Assembly: GCA_046331265.1 (NCBI GenBank)
Contig: JAXLRE010000002.1
Coordinates: forward strand, 124,001 to 188,000
Reading direction: 5' to 3'
Source: JAGPDB01 sp046331265
Lineage (GTDB): Bacteria; Actinomycetota; Acidimicrobiia; IMCC26256; JAGPDB01
Length of the DNA: 64,000 bases
The notes beneath the pieces are model-generated. The model was not told the DNA's origin, searched no databases, and was given only the letters and a program-made list of their open reading frames with translations. Positions 35,147 to 44,010 of the stretch are shown here, piece by piece (the first letter of the stretch is position 1; every line of letters begins with the position of its first letter). Made by a program: the position numbers and the translations under genes.

Positions 35147-36274
35147 ATGCGTGATTTCACAGCGACAATTTCTGAACTATCAGCTCGCGTAAATGATGCA
35201 TATACTTATTTAAAAATTGATTTCGCAAAAAAAGAATTAGAGTCACTTGAGATCCAAGCTAGTGATCCTAACTTGTGGGATGATCCTGATAAAGCAAAAA
35301 TTTTAACTAGTCAATTGTCCTCATATAAATCTGACGTGGATACTGTTGAAGAATTAAATACCAAACTTAGTGACATTACAACTCTTTATGAGTTAATGCG
35401 TGAAGCGGGGGATGAATCTTTAGAAAATGAAGTCGACACGCTATGTGCAGATTTAAGTAAACAGTTAGATCAGCTTGAATTACGTTCATTGTTCATTGGA
35501 GAATACGATGAGCGAGATGCGATTTGTTCAATAAATTCAGGCGCAGGTGGCACCGAAGCATGTGATTGGGCAGACATGTTATTTAGAATGTACATGCGAT
35601 GGTGCGAACGTAACAACTACGAGCTAGTTGTAACAGATTTATCTCCAGGTGAAGAAGTTGGAATTTCTTCAGTCAGTTTTACAGTTAAAGGAAGATATGC
35701 ATATGGCATGTTGACTGGAGAAAAAGGTGTACATCGTTTAGTTCGGATTTCTCCGTTTGATTCACAATCTCGTCGGCATACTTCATTTGCATCTTTTGAA
35801 GTCGTGCCTGCTTTAGAAACTCAAGAGCTACCTTCAATCGATGATAGCGAAATAAGAATTGATACATATCGCGCATCAGGTGCTGGTGGTCAGCACGTAA
35901 ATAAAACTGATTCAGCAATTCGTATTACCCACATACCAACTGGAATTGTTGTTCAATGTCAGAATGAAAGATCACAGCTACAAAACAGGGCACAAGCAAT
36001 GGCTATTTTGAGTGCAAAATTAGCCGAGAAACAACGTCAAGATCGTGAAGCTGAACTAGCAAAAATATCTGGAGACAAAATGGAAGTGGGCTGGGGAAGC
36101 CAAATAAGAAGCTATGTTTTGGCTCCATACCAGTTGATACGAGATGAAAGAACAAGATATGTCGATTCTCATGAACAACCAATTTTCGAGACAGCAAATG
36201 TTAATGCTGTTTTAGATGGTGATATCGATGAATTTCTCTCTGCATTTTTAAAATTTAGACGTGAAAGATCATAG
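35147..36274 (+). CDS. prfB: Peptide chain release factor 2
   Basis: 375 residues with the RF2 layout: an N-terminal helical domain (LWDDPDKAKILTSQLS), GAGGTEACDWADMLFRMY, the peptidyl-tRNA hydrolysis loop with GGQ in SGAGGQHVNKTDSAIRITHIP, and a C-terminal core. It recognises UGA and UAA. The frame is continuous around codon 25, so the programmed frameshift known from E. coli prfB is absent. It abuts secA, and ftsE follows after 72 nt. Confidence 0.95.
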   Translation: MRDFTATISELSARVNDAYTYLKIDFAKKELESLEIQASDPNLWDDPDKAKILTSQLSSYKSDVDTVEELNTKLSDITTLYELMREAGDESLENEVDTLCADLSKQLDQLELRSLFIGEYDERDAICSINSGAGGTEACDWADMLFRMYMRWCERNNYELVVTDLSPGEEVGISSVSFTVKGRYAYGMLTGEKGVHRLVRISPFDSQSRRHTSFASFEVVPALETQELPSIDDSEIRIDTYRASGAGGQHVNKTDSAIRITHIPTGIVVQCQNERSQLQNRAQAMAILSAKLAEKQRQDREAELAKISGDKMEVGWGSQIRSYVLAPYQLIRDERTRYVDSHEQPIFETANVNAVLDGDIDEFLSAFLKFRRERS

Positions 36275-36346
36275 AAATCGCTGATAGAGCTCACATTGTT
36301 TTATAAATAACATTTGTGTTCTTTACTTTGGTAGCCTGTTAGTTCC

Positions 36347-37060
36347 ATGATTCGTTTTGAAAATGTAACAAAATACTACGGACAAAATGTTGTTGCGTTA
36401 AGAGATATTAACCTTGAAATCCAAAAAGGTGAATTTTGCTTTCTTGTTGGACCTTCTGGTTCAGGTAAATCTTCGTTTTTACGTTTATTATTAAGAGAAG
36501 AAGTTGCTAGCACTGGACGTGTATTGGTAGCAGGTAGAGATATAGGACGTTTGTCTCAATGGAGAGTTCCGCAATTGCGGCGAAATATCGGATGTATATT
36601 CCAAGACTTCAAATTGTTACCGAACCGTACTGTTTACGAAAATGTAGCATTTGCTCAAGAAGTTATAGGCCGTCCACGTGATGTTATTAAAGCTCAAGTC
36701 CCTCAAATATTAGAGCTTGTTGGTTTGGCTGAAAAACAAAATCGTTTTCCGAACGAACTTTCAGGTGGTGAACAACAGCGAGTTTCTATTGCTCGTGCGT
36801 TTGTTAACAGACCGCTAATTCTTTTAGCCGACGAACCAACAGGAAACTTAGACCCTGCAACAACCGTTGGAATTATGAGATTGCTAGATCGAATCAATAA
36901 AACGGGGACAACAGTCGTAATGGCAACGCACGACGTCCGTATTGTTAATGAAATGCGTCGACGTGTTATTGAATTAGAACATGGAAACTTGGTTCGTGAT
37001 CAACAGCGTGGTGTTTATGGGTCAGCTGAACAGATTGAAACAACGGATGGTGATTCATAA
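36347..37060 (+). CDS. ftsE: Cell division ATP-binding protein FtsE
   Basis: 237 residues. ABC ATPase motifs: VGPSGSGKSSFLRLL (Walker A), LSGGEQQRVSIARAF (signature), LLADEPTGNLDP (Walker B) and the H-loop MATHDVRIV. It starts at ATG 36347; TAGCCT at 36332-36337 may be the -10 box. With FtsX it controls peptidoglycan hydrolysis at the septum. The ATG of ftsX overlaps its stop (1 nt shared). Confidence 0.95.
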   Translation: MIRFENVTKYYGQNVVALRDINLEIQKGEFCFLVGPSGSGKSSFLRLLLREEVASTGRVLVAGRDIGRLSQWRVPQLRRNIGCIFQDFKLLPNRTVYENVAFAQEVIGRPRDVIKAQVPQILELVGLAEKQNRFPNELSGGEQQRVSIARAFVNRPLILLADEPTGNLDPATTVGIMRLLDRINKTGTTVVMATHDVRIVNEMRRRVIELEHGNLVRDQQRGVYGSAEQIETTDGDS

Positions 37061-37950
37061 TGCTTTCACGTACTTATTATTTCATTCGTGAAACGGGTAT
37101 TTCGCTGTTTAGAAACTTTTCGATGACTCTTGCTGCCATACTTACATTATTTGTGACGCTATCGCTTGTTGGTGTCTCAATGCTTGTTTACTTTTGGAAC
37201 TATGAAGGAACTAAAACGGTAGAAAAGTCTGTTCGTTTCGAAGTTTTTATGCTCCCTAATGCTCAAAATGATCAAATAAAAGCTGTTAGAACATCTTTGA
37301 ATAAAGATAAAGCAGACGGCAATGTAGCAAAAATAAATTTCTTCACTAAGCAACAAGCTTACGATTTTTTCAAACGGTCATTTAAAGACGATAAAGAACT
37401 AGTGAAATCAATTACTGCTGAAGATTTACCGGTCAGCTTTTTAGTGGCGCCATCTAAACCAGATAATAAATTTGTCAAAGATTTAATAGCAAAATACGAA
37501 GCGCAACCTGGTGTAGATAAAATTACTTTTGCTAACTTTGCTGATGATATCAACAGGGCAAATTTAATTAAGCGTACTTTGGCTGTTTTCGCTATCGTTC
37601 TTCTTATCGCTTCTTGTGTTTTAGTATTTAATACAGTTCGACTCGCTGTATATGCTCGGCGACGTGAAATAGAAATCATGAAATTAGTTGGTGCTAGTAA
37701 CTGGTTCGTACAAGTTCCATTTATGGCTGAAGGTGCTTTTCAAGGATTTGTTGGTGGCTTCTTAGCTTCGTTCAGTGCGGTCGTATTTAAAAATATTGTG
37801 TTAGATGAGCAGTTCGGTCCACCAAGTTTTCGTGGATTTGATGTAACTAATATGCAGGCTTATTTCACTTTTTCAACGGTGGTATTAGGCGGTATCATGA
37901 TAGGTTTAGTGTCTTCATACATTGGTTTGAAGCGCTACCTCGACGTCTAA
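37060..37950 (+). CDS. ftsX: Cell division protein FtsX
   Basis: 296 residues with four membrane helices: about 20-46, then 175-195, 215-245 and 265-290. An exported domain of about 110 residues lies between helices 1 and 2. YFIRETGISLFRNFSMTLAAILTLFVTLSLVG and VRLAVYARRREIEIMKLVGASNWFVQVPFMAEG are characteristic. The exported loop is expected to contact the LytM factor encoded next (38061). Confidence 0.93.
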   Translation: MLSRTYYFIRETGISLFRNFSMTLAAILTLFVTLSLVGVSMLVYFWNYEGTKTVEKSVRFEVFMLPNAQNDQIKAVRTSLNKDKADGNVAKINFFTKQQAYDFFKRSFKDDKELVKSITAEDLPVSFLVAPSKPDNKFVKDLIAKYEAQPGVDKITFANFADDINRANLIKRTLAVFAIVLLIASCVLVFNTVRLAVYARRREIEIMKLVGASNWFVQVPFMAEGAFQGFVGGFLASFSAVVFKNIVLDEQFGPPSFRGFDVTNMQAYFTFSTVVLGGIMIGLVSSYIGLKRYLDV

Positions 37951-37992
37951 ATTCTCCAGAATTTCGCGATATTCCTAAAAATTCTAAATAAA

Positions 37993-38053
37993 CCTTTCTT
38001 CCGGCTCTTTACTTCTCGACGACTTTTGTCGAAGAATCTAGCGGGAAGAAAGG
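37993..38053 (+). promoter_or_regulatory. Long hairpin whose 3' arm contains the ribosome binding site of the M23 gene
   Basis: CCTTTCTTCC (37993-38002) pairs perfectly with GGAAGAAAGG (38044-38053). Inner pairing extends through GCT/AGC and a TTCTCGAC/GTCGAAGAA region. GAAAGG in the 3' arm is the Shine-Dalgarno, 7 nt before the TTG start at 38061. When folded, the site is sequestered, so the structure could switch translation of the cell-wall hydrolase or act as a processing site. No T-run follows. Confidence 0.6.
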
Positions 38054-38060
38054 CATTGAA

Positions 38061-39269
38061 TTGTTTCGTAAACGTGCAAAAATTTCAATTCTAATTTTAT
38101 GTTTTATTTTGGTGATGCCAATCAGTACTGCATATGCAAAACAAATAAATAGAACTTCAGCAGCATCAGATCCTCGTATAGATAAATTAAAAGGTGATCT
38201 TGAATACGTTTCAAAACAAGAAGCTCAAGAAGTTGCTAAGTATCTAGATCTTAAAGCAAAAAGTCAAAAAGCAACTTCAGATCTCGCTTCTTTAGATAAG
38301 AAAATAAAAACTGCAGAAGCAGCAAAAAAGACTGCACAAGATCAAGCAAATTCTGCACGTGCTGAATTTGCTGCAGCGCAACAAAAATATGATGATGCAA
38401 CAAAAAAATCTAATGATGCACAAGAACGCAAGAAATTAGCAATCATTCGAATTTATCAAAACTCAACTGATACAGATTCTTTACCTTCGATAATAAGTGC
38501 AGAACCAGAAGATCGAGAAGATGTAATTCGCAAAACAACTTTGATGCAAAAATATAAAGATAGTCAAGGTGTGGTTATTGAAGAAGCTAAAAAACTTGCT
38601 GATGATGCAGCAAAAGAAAAATTGTTGCACGAAGATGCGAGGATAAGAGCTGAAGCTGCAGAAAAAGTAGCTGCAGAAGAAGAAGCTTCGCTTGTACCTC
38701 TTCGTGCAGATTTAGCTAGCGCGCAAAAGAAGGCAAAAGATGCTGAAGCTGCAGAACAAGCAGTTGTAAATTCTTTAAAATCAAAGAAATCTGATTACAA
38801 CAAACAAATTGCTCAGTTAGTTGCTGAATCTAATGCTTTAGCAGCAGCTATTCGAAACAAACAAAATACTAATGTCGTTGTGCAGCCAGGAAAAATGCGT
38901 AAGCCTGTTAGTGCACCGATCACTTCATATTACGGGATGAGAACTCACCCAATTTATGGTGATCAAAGATTACATGCCGGTGTTGACTTTGGTGCAAGCT
39001 ATGGAGCACCAATTGTTGCAGCAAAAGATGGAAAGGTAATTTACGCTTCACAAATGTCAGGTTACGGAAACGTCATTATTATTGACCATGGAGGCGGCAT
39101 CTCTACTTTGTATGCTCACCAAAGTTCATTTGCTGTTGGCAATGGTCAACAAGTTAAGCAAGGACAAGTCATTGGCTATGTTGGGGCAACAGGTCAAGTT
39201 ACAGGACCGCACTTGCATTTCGAAGTTCGATCGAACGGAACTCCTGTAGATCCAATGGGCTATTTCTAA
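38061..39269 (+). CDS. M23 (LytM) peptidase with coiled coil, EnvC-like partner of FtsEX
   Basis: 402 residues from TTG 38061. A signal peptide (ISILILCFILVMPISTAYA) leads to a coiled coil of about 230 residues rich in Ala, Lys, Glu and Asp. The M23 domain is at about 285-400 with the zinc ligands in HAGVDFG and the catalytic HLHFE (PHLHFEVRSNGTPVDP), so it looks catalytically competent, unlike E. coli EnvC. Its place after ftsEX suggests that FtsEX activates it for septal peptidoglycan cleavage. Translation may be controlled by the upstream hairpin. Confidence 0.9.
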   Translation: MFRKRAKISILILCFILVMPISTAYAKQINRTSAASDPRIDKLKGDLEYVSKQEAQEVAKYLDLKAKSQKATSDLASLDKKIKTAEAAKKTAQDQANSARAEFAAAQQKYDDATKKSNDAQERKKLAIIRIYQNSTDTDSLPSIISAEPEDREDVIRKTTLMQKYKDSQGVVIEEAKKLADDAAKEKLLHEDARIRAEAAEKVAAEEEASLVPLRADLASAQKKAKDAEAAEQAVVNSLKSKKSDYNKQIAQLVAESNALAAAIRNKQNTNVVVQPGKMRKPVSAPITSYYGMRTHPIYGDQRLHAGVDFGASYGAPIVAAKDGKVIYASQMSGYGNVIIIDHGGGISTLYAHQSSFAVGNGQQVKQGQVIGYVGATGQVTGPHLHFEVRSNGTPVDPMGYF

Positions 39270-39280
39270 ACCCATTGGAT
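39250..39280. terminator. Hairpin across the M23 stop codon
   Basis: ATCCAATGGG (39250-39259) and CCCATTGGAT (39271-39280) form a perfect 10-bp stem with an 11-nt loop holding the stop codon. It lacks a good T-run. It sits between convergent genes and could help end transcripts in both directions. Confidence 0.5.
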
Positions 39281-39293
39281 TAAACAGAATTAA

Positions 39294-39932
39294 TTATTTA
39301 GATGAAGGATCCTTCACAAACCGAAGATATGGCTTTTTTGCATCCCATCCGTCAGGGAAAAGTTGCTTTGCATCTTCGTCACTTAGCGCACCCGAGATGA
39401 TTACGTCGTCGCCCTTTTCCCAGTTAGCTGGAGTAGCCACTTTGTATTGCGAACCAAGCTGCAATGCATCAAGCACACGAAGGATTTCTTCGAAATTACG
39501 TCCCACAGGAGCTGGATAAGTAAGCGTCAAGGCAATTTTCTTGTCAGGGTTGATTATGAAAACACTTCGAACAGTTAATGAGTCATTGGCGTTTGGGTGA
39601 ATCATCCCATATTTATTCGCAATAGCTTTATCGTCATCTGCAATTACTGGGTAGTTAACTTTATTGGCGCAAACATCTTCAATATCGCTGAGCCAATCCA
39701 TATGAGAATCAAGAGGATCTACGCTTAAAGCCAATACTTTTGTATTGCGCTTGTTAAATTCAGGTTCAAGGCTTGCAACGGTTCCTAGCTCGGTTGTGCA
39801 CACTGGAGTGAAATCCTTCGGGTGCGAGAAAAGAATTCCCCAAGAGTCGCCTAAGTACTCATGAAGCGAAATGTCGCCTTGTGTCGTCTGTGCTTTAAAG
39901 TTTGGAGCTTCATCTCCTAGCTGTAACGGCAT
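39294..39932 (-). CDS. Peroxiredoxin, 1-Cys (Prx6) type
   Basis: 212 residues from ATG 39932, supported by AGGAA at 39937-39941; the longer in-frame start at 40019 lacks a site. The peroxidatic Cys is in FSHPKDFTPVCTTE (Cys45). SVFIINPDKKIALTLTYP and the C-terminal PANWEKGDDVIISGALSDEDA are typical of Prx6, whose C-terminal domain lies over the active site. It reduces peroxides. It is divergent from a DUF3052-like gene; similar pairs are known in other Actinobacteria. Confidence 0.93.
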   Translation of the reverse strand: MPLQLGDEAPNFKAQTTQGDISLHEYLGDSWGILFSHPKDFTPVCTTELGTVASLEPEFNKRNTKVLALSVDPLDSHMDWLSDIEDVCANKVNYPVIADDDKAIANKYGMIHPNANDSLTVRSVFIINPDKKIALTLTYPAPVGRNFEEILRVLDALQLGSQYKVATPANWEKGDDVIISGALSDEDAKQLFPDGWDAKKPYLRFVKDPSSK

Positions 39933-40024
39933 AATTATTCCTTTTTGTATACATTGATTTAATTTCTGATTAGAAAACGAAATAGTAGTTCGTAGAAAAA
40001 TGCATGTAAAGAGTTCCACTGCGC

Positions 40025-40504
40025 GTGGTCATGAAATTCGGTGCATTTGACTTTTACTATCACTTTCGAGCAGATTATTCGACCGTGGGGGGAACATTCG
40101 CAAAGGGTCTTGAAGGTAAATTAGGTTTACGTGAAGGCCAACGTGTGGCAATCATTGGTGCCACTCCAGAAGTTTTAGAATTTTTTAATAAGAGTTTTCC
40201 ATATTTGGAATTCTCTACATCTTTGCGCGGAGGTTTTGAACTAGTTATTTATTTTGCTACTAGAAATTCTGATTTATCTAGAAGAATAAATACGTTAACT
40301 AGATCGCTTCGTGATAAAGGTGCGTTATGGATTGCATGGCCGAAAAAAACTTCGCGAATTGTTACAGATTTGAGTTTTGATGTTGTCCAAGAAACGGGCA
40401 TTGCACAATCTTTAGTAGATACAAAAATTTGTTCTATTTCTGATACATGGTCAGCTCTTCGTTTTGCTCAGAGAGTTTCTCAACCAGTAGGGGTTGGAGT
40501 TTAA
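40025..40504 (+). CDS. DUF3052-like protein
   Basis: 159 residues from GTG 40025 (or ATG 40031); neither has a strong ribosome site. FAKGLEGKLGLREGQRVAIIG opens the conserved domain, and RSLRDKGALWIAWPKKTSR and GIAQSLVDTKICSISDTWSALRF match DUF3052, found mostly in Actinobacteria. The function is unknown; the fold resembles a small Rossmann-like domain. It is divergent from the peroxiredoxin and converges on the TetR gene with 6 nt between the stops. Confidence 0.7.
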   Translation: MVMKFGAFDFYYHFRADYSTVGGTFAKGLEGKLGLREGQRVAIIGATPEVLEFFNKSFPYLEFSTSLRGGFELVIYFATRNSDLSRRINTLTRSLRDKGALWIAWPKKTSRIVTDLSFDVVQETGIAQSLVDTKICSISDTWSALRFAQRVSQPVGVGV

Positions 40505-40510
40505 TTGCCT

Positions 40511-41122
40511 TTAGTTGCTTGGATCTAAAGCTTTTTTAAAAATAGCTAGAACATGCTCGCGACGAGTTTGTAATGCATCTTTACTTAAAGGATCACCATC
40601 GATAACTGCATTTACTAAAGATGCATCGCTTAGGTAAGAAAGAGAAGCTCCATAACCTGTAATTAGTAATTGTCGAGGTTCGAAATAATTAAGTCGTCCT
40701 GCATCCATTTCTGATTGTAAATATTGTGAACCTTGTTCAACAAGTGGTTTAAGGGCAATACCTAGTTCTGTTGAAAATAGTGATTCAGGATCTAATGCTT
40801 CACGACGCGCTATGCGAACAAAGTAAGGGTGTTGCTCAAAGAATGTAAATGCAGCACGTAACAATTGTTCTACTTGATCCCAGCCATTTAAATTTTTTCC
40901 GATCGCATCAGTCATTAAGAAAACCCAATCAGAAAACTCATCTAATATAACTGCTCTATATAAAGCTTCTTTTGATGAAAAGTGATGCAATATTGTTGGC
41001 TTTTTTATTCCTACGTCTTCTGCAATATCGTTAAGGCTCACTCCAGCGTATCCATGATCAGCAAAACGTTTTAGTGCAGCTTTTAATATATGTGTTTTTG
41101 TTTCACTTACTGGATTACTCAC
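40511..41122 (-). CDS. TetR-family transcriptional regulator
   Basis: 203 residues. The N-terminal helix-turn-helix is clear: KTHILKAALKRFADHGYAGVSLNDIAEDVGIKKPTILHHFSSKEALYRAVI. The C-terminal ligand domain is all-helical and unassigned. It would repress a gene in response to a small hydrophobic ligand. It is divergent from the oxidoreductase at 41181, 58 nt away, which is the most likely target. Confidence 0.88.
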   Translation of the reverse strand: MSNPVSETKTHILKAALKRFADHGYAGVSLNDIAEDVGIKKPTILHHFSSKEALYRAVILDEFSDWVFLMTDAIGKNLNGWDQVEQLLRAAFTFFEQHPYFVRIARREALDPESLFSTELGIALKPLVEQGSQYLQSEMDAGRLNYFEPRQLLITGYGASLSYLSDASLVNAVIDGDPLSKDALQTRREHVLAIFKKALDPSN

Positions 41123-41180
41123 CCAATTATTCTATAACTAATTCCTAAGGTAGTCTTATAAGGTTCAAAGGGGGAAAGCT

Positions 41181-41831
41181 ATGAATGTTGCAGTATTAGG
41201 CACAGGAATGGTCGGAAAGGCGATAGCCACAAAACTAGTTGAATGTGGCCATAACGTTTGTATGGGTTCACGAACTGCAGATAATTCTGAGGCCCTGAGC
41301 TGGTCTAGAGAAAATGATGCATCAAATGGTACCTTTAACGATGCAGCTTTATTTGGTGAGATTTTATTTAATTGCACGTCTGGGCTTTCTTCGATTGATG
41401 CGTTAAAAAGTATTGATAGAGCAAACATAAATGGAAAAATTATCATTGATATCGCAAATGAAATTGATTCACATGACGGAAAACCTGTCCCGTTAGCTTC
41501 AGCTAAAAATATCCTAGGTTTAAAAATTCAAAATGCTTTTCCTGAAGCAAAAGTTGTCAAAACCCTAAATACAGTAAATGCAACAGTGATGGTTAACCCC
41601 AATTCACTTACACAACCAACAAGTATCTTTCTGAGTGGAAATGATGATCCATCAAAATCAATTGTTAAAAAGTTATTAAATGAATTTGGTTGGGTAGACG
41701 AATCAATTATTGATTTAGGTCCCATCGAAACAGCTGCCGGCCCTGAAATGTTTTTAAGTTTATGGTTATCAATATTCTTAAAAGATTTACCAGAGATGAA
41801 TCCGTTTTTTAATATCAAGATTGTTCAATAA
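41181..41831 (+). CDS. F420-dependent NADP oxidoreductase-like protein
   Basis: 216 residues. The N-terminal Rossmann motif VAVLGTGMVGKAIATKL and MGSRTADNSEAL (an Arg that favours NADP) fit PF03807, the NADP-F420 oxidoreductase family. IIIDIANEID and AFPEAKVVKTLNTVNATVM are also typical. It might move hydride between F420H2 and NADP; simple NADP-dependent relatives are possible. AAAGGGGG precedes the ATG. Its stop (41831) is 1 nt from the 3' end of the convergent tmRNA. Confidence 0.8.
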   Translation: MNVAVLGTGMVGKAIATKLVECGHNVCMGSRTADNSEALSWSRENDASNGTFNDAALFGEILFNCTSGLSSIDALKSIDRANINGKIIIDIANEIDSHDGKPVPLASAKNILGLKIQNAFPEAKVVKTLNTVNATVMVNPNSLTQPTSIFLSGNDDPSKSIVKKLLNEFGWVDESIIDLGPIETAAGPEMFLSLWLSIFLKDLPEMNPFFNIKIVQ

Positions 41832-41832
41832 T

Positions 41833-42187
41833 TGGTGGAGGTGGGGGGTATCGAAACCCCCGTCCCTAAAAACCCTCTATAGTTCTTCTCCGAGCGCAGT
41901 GACTAGAAAATTTTCGATTACCTGTTTGCTAGTCACACAAAACAAGCATCTAACTAACTAAATGTGTCCTCGTAAGTAGTCAGTGCCTTACGGAGCAAGT
42001 GTCGTAAATGAACCCACAACACACACGACACCTAGCATCGTGGGCGCTACTTAATTAAATTAAGCAGCTAGTGCGTAAGACTGATTGTCTTCTGCATTTA
42101 TTATTGTTTACAGACTCTTTAGCGACAGTCTGCAACGTCGGCTCGCTTCTCCTACGGACAAGTTCAAGGTCGAAACCAAGCACCCCC
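41833..42187 (-). ncRNA. ssrA: Transfer-messenger RNA (tmRNA)
   Basis: On the minus strand, GGGGGTG at the 5' end (42181-42187) pairs with CACCTCC followed by ACCA at the 3' end (41833-41843). A tRNA-like T arm reads GGGTTTCGATACCC. The tag reading frame lies at 42060-42095 and encodes AEDNQSYALAA then TAA, with a GCA resume codon. It rescues stalled ribosomes with SmpB, whose gene is about 0.9 kb away (43062). The length of 355 nt is normal, and it is a one-piece tmRNA. Confidence 0.95.
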
Positions 42188-42275
42188 GTCCTGTAAATGA
42201 TATATGTTTTTTAAAGAATTTGCGAGCTGTTTATTTATGTTTATAAATATACTCAAATATTGGGTTAAATTTACC

Positions 42276-42281
42276 TAAAAT
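42276..42281 (+). promoter_or_regulatory. -10 hexamer (TAAAAT), leaderless type
   Basis: TAAAAT ends 6 nt before the ATG at 42288; no Shine-Dalgarno is seen there. Confidence 0.5.
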
Positions 42282-42287
42282 CTGAGA

Positions 42288-43037
42288 ATGGCTCATTCCA
42301 ATAAATCTGAAGATATCAATAAACTTACAAAAGTTTTACAAGATAATTTAAACAAACGATCCAAATCTGTTTTTGAAACATTTGATGTGATTTCTCACCA
42401 AGGAAGGGTTGCAGCTGCATTATTGCTTTTTGTGGCTGCATTTTTACAGATAGTTTCACCGTCGCATTTAATTTTTGGTTCAAAATTGTTCATGCCTGTA
42501 CTAGAAATATTTTTAGGCTTTTCTTTGATCATCCTGCAGAAGATATTAGATGAACGACATGTGATATTCCATCGGATCACCATTTTTTTGACCTTGTTGG
42601 TTGCACTAGGAAATGCATTCGCAACAGGTTTGTTAGTAGATAAGTTGATTAATGATAAATCTTTAACAGCAACCAACATGTTGTGGGCTGCGAGTATTGT
42701 GTGGATTACAAATGTAATAACGTTTTCGCTATTGTTTTGGGAATTTGATCGTGGAGGGCCAACAGCGCGTGTAATTAATGGCTGGAAAAATGCCGATTTT
42801 TTGTTTCCGCAAATGGATATCGATTATCAAGATAGCAAAACAAAAACAATTGCTAACCAGAATTGGGAACCACACTTTTTTGACTATCTCTATCTCGGGG
42901 TTACTAATGCGACAGCATTTTCACCAACTGATGTTTTACCATTGTCATGGAAAGCAAAACTTTTAATGGGTATTCAATCTGTAGTTTCATTGGGGACTGT
43001 TACTTTGGTTGCTGCGAGGGCAGTAAATATCCTTTAG
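42288..43037 (+). CDS. Conserved integral membrane protein, DUF1345-like
   Basis: 249 residues with five or six hydrophobic segments. Blocks such as TNVITFSLLFWEFDRGGP, NWEPHFFDYLYLGVTNATAFSPTDVLPLSWKAKLLMGIQS and a final TLVAARAVNIL resemble DUF1345-type membrane proteins and the pore-like loop of small ion channels (FSPTDVLPL). Transport or channel activity is only a guess. The gene has a leaderless-type promoter. It converges on smpB with 24 nt between the stops. Confidence 0.65.
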   Translation: MAHSNKSEDINKLTKVLQDNLNKRSKSVFETFDVISHQGRVAAALLLFVAAFLQIVSPSHLIFGSKLFMPVLEIFLGFSLIILQKILDERHVIFHRITIFLTLLVALGNAFATGLLVDKLINDKSLTATNMLWAASIVWITNVITFSLLFWEFDRGGPTARVINGWKNADFLFPQMDIDYQDSKTKTIANQNWEPHFFDYLYLGVTNATAFSPTDVLPLSWKAKLLMGIQSVVSLGTVTLVAARAVNIL

Positions 43038-43061
43038 TTTTCCACACACTACGCGGGGAAG

Positions 43062-43541
43062 TTAGCGGTTACGAGATTTTAAAGCTCTATCTATTTCGCG
43101 TTGAGAGTCACGTTTTTTAAGATCTTGTCTTTTGTCGTAAGATTTTTTACCTCGAGCAACGCCTAGAGTAACTTTGACATATCCTCGAACAAAATCTAAG
43201 CGCAAAGGAATTAAAGTCGTTCCTCGCTCTTCAAGATGACGAGACATTTCTATAATTTCTTTTTTATGAGCCAATAAGGTGCGAGGTCGATCGGGAGCAA
43301 TATCTCCACGTGAAAACTCATAAGTCTTTATATTCATCGCATATAAAGTCAGTTGAGCGCCGTCGGTTCGAGCGAATGCCTCGTCGATGGATACATGCTT
43401 ATTTCGTAACGACTTAACTTCAGGACCAGCAAGAGAAATTCCACATTGGTAGGTTTCAATAATATGAAAATCCCGCCGAGCTTTACGATTAGTCGCAATA
43501 AGGCCATCGCCTTTGCGCTCATCATTCTTGTCGTTGCTCAT
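43062..43541 (-). CDS. smpB: SsrA-binding protein SmpB
   Basis: 159 residues. NRKARRDFHIIETYQCGISLAGPEVKSLR, the AYAxxxxxE-like segment SIDEAFARTDGAQLTLYAMNI and the basic tail VARGKKSYDKRQDLKKRD are characteristic. SmpB binds the tRNA-like domain of tmRNA and brings it to stalled ribosomes. The N-terminal 11 residues are charged and variable. TAGACT lies 9 nt before the ATG. Confidence 0.96.
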   Translation of the reverse strand: MSNDKNDERKGDGLIATNRKARRDFHIIETYQCGISLAGPEVKSLRNKHVSIDEAFARTDGAQLTLYAMNIKTYEFSRGDIAPDRPRTLLAHKKEIIEMSRHLEERGTTLIPLRLDFVRGYVKVTLGVARGKKSYDKRQDLKKRDSQREIDRALKSRNR

Positions 43542-43590
43542 AGAATCTATAGTCTATATCGTAAAGTGACTATATCTACAGGAGATCAAC

Positions 43591-44010
43591 ATGGGGTGGA
43601 CTATTAGTAAGTCTCTTCAAGAACAAATGATTGAGAATTGTGTAAAAGAATTTCCTTTAGAAGCATGTGGAATATTTTTAGGACCTATAAACGAATCTTT
43701 TACTCCAACCGGAGAAATATTAGAAATTTGGCCTGCAAGTAATATAGAAAAATCAGCAAGAATTTATAGTGTTGATCCTCAGGATATTTTTAATGCGACT
43801 AAATATGCGAATGAAAAACAGCTTGAAATTGTAGGAATTTATCATTCACATACACATTCACAAGCTTATCCATCTCCAACTGACATCGAAAAATCTGTTG
43901 ACAAAAATTGGTGTTACACCATAGTGTCGTTAGCAGAAGATGAAGTTATAGCTAATTATTTTCAAATAATAAATTCTGAAGTTAAAAAAATAGATATTGA
44001 ATTATTGTGA
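43591..44010 (+). CDS. JAMM/MPN+ zinc metalloprotease (Mec-like)
   Basis: 139 residues. The JAMM motif is complete: Glu24 in FPLEACGIFLG, His85 and His87 in IYHSHTH, then Ser95 and Asp98 in PSPTDIE. CAGGAGAT precedes the ATG. In M. tuberculosis the homologous Mec hydrolyses the CysO-cysteine adduct to release cysteine. The cysO and cysM genes follow here, so the same pathway is expected. Because CysO here ends in GGQE, this protease may also trim its tail. It overlaps the convergent gene at 44002 by 9 nt. Confidence 0.87.
   Translation: MGWTISKSLQEQMIENCVKEFPLEACGIFLGPINESFTPTGEILEIWPASNIEKSARIYSVDPQDIFNATKYANEKQLEIVGIYHSHTHSQAYPSPTDIEKSVDKNWCYTIVSLAEDEVIANYFQIINSEVKKIDIELL

Noticed and set aside
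35147..36274. Programmed +1 frameshift in prfB
   Set aside because: The frame is continuous through the N-terminal region, and no in-frame TGA interrupts it.
37951..38060. ydaO (c-di-AMP) riboswitch before the M23 gene
   Set aside because: The gap is only about 110 nt, and I see a simple long hairpin rather than the multi-helix motif.
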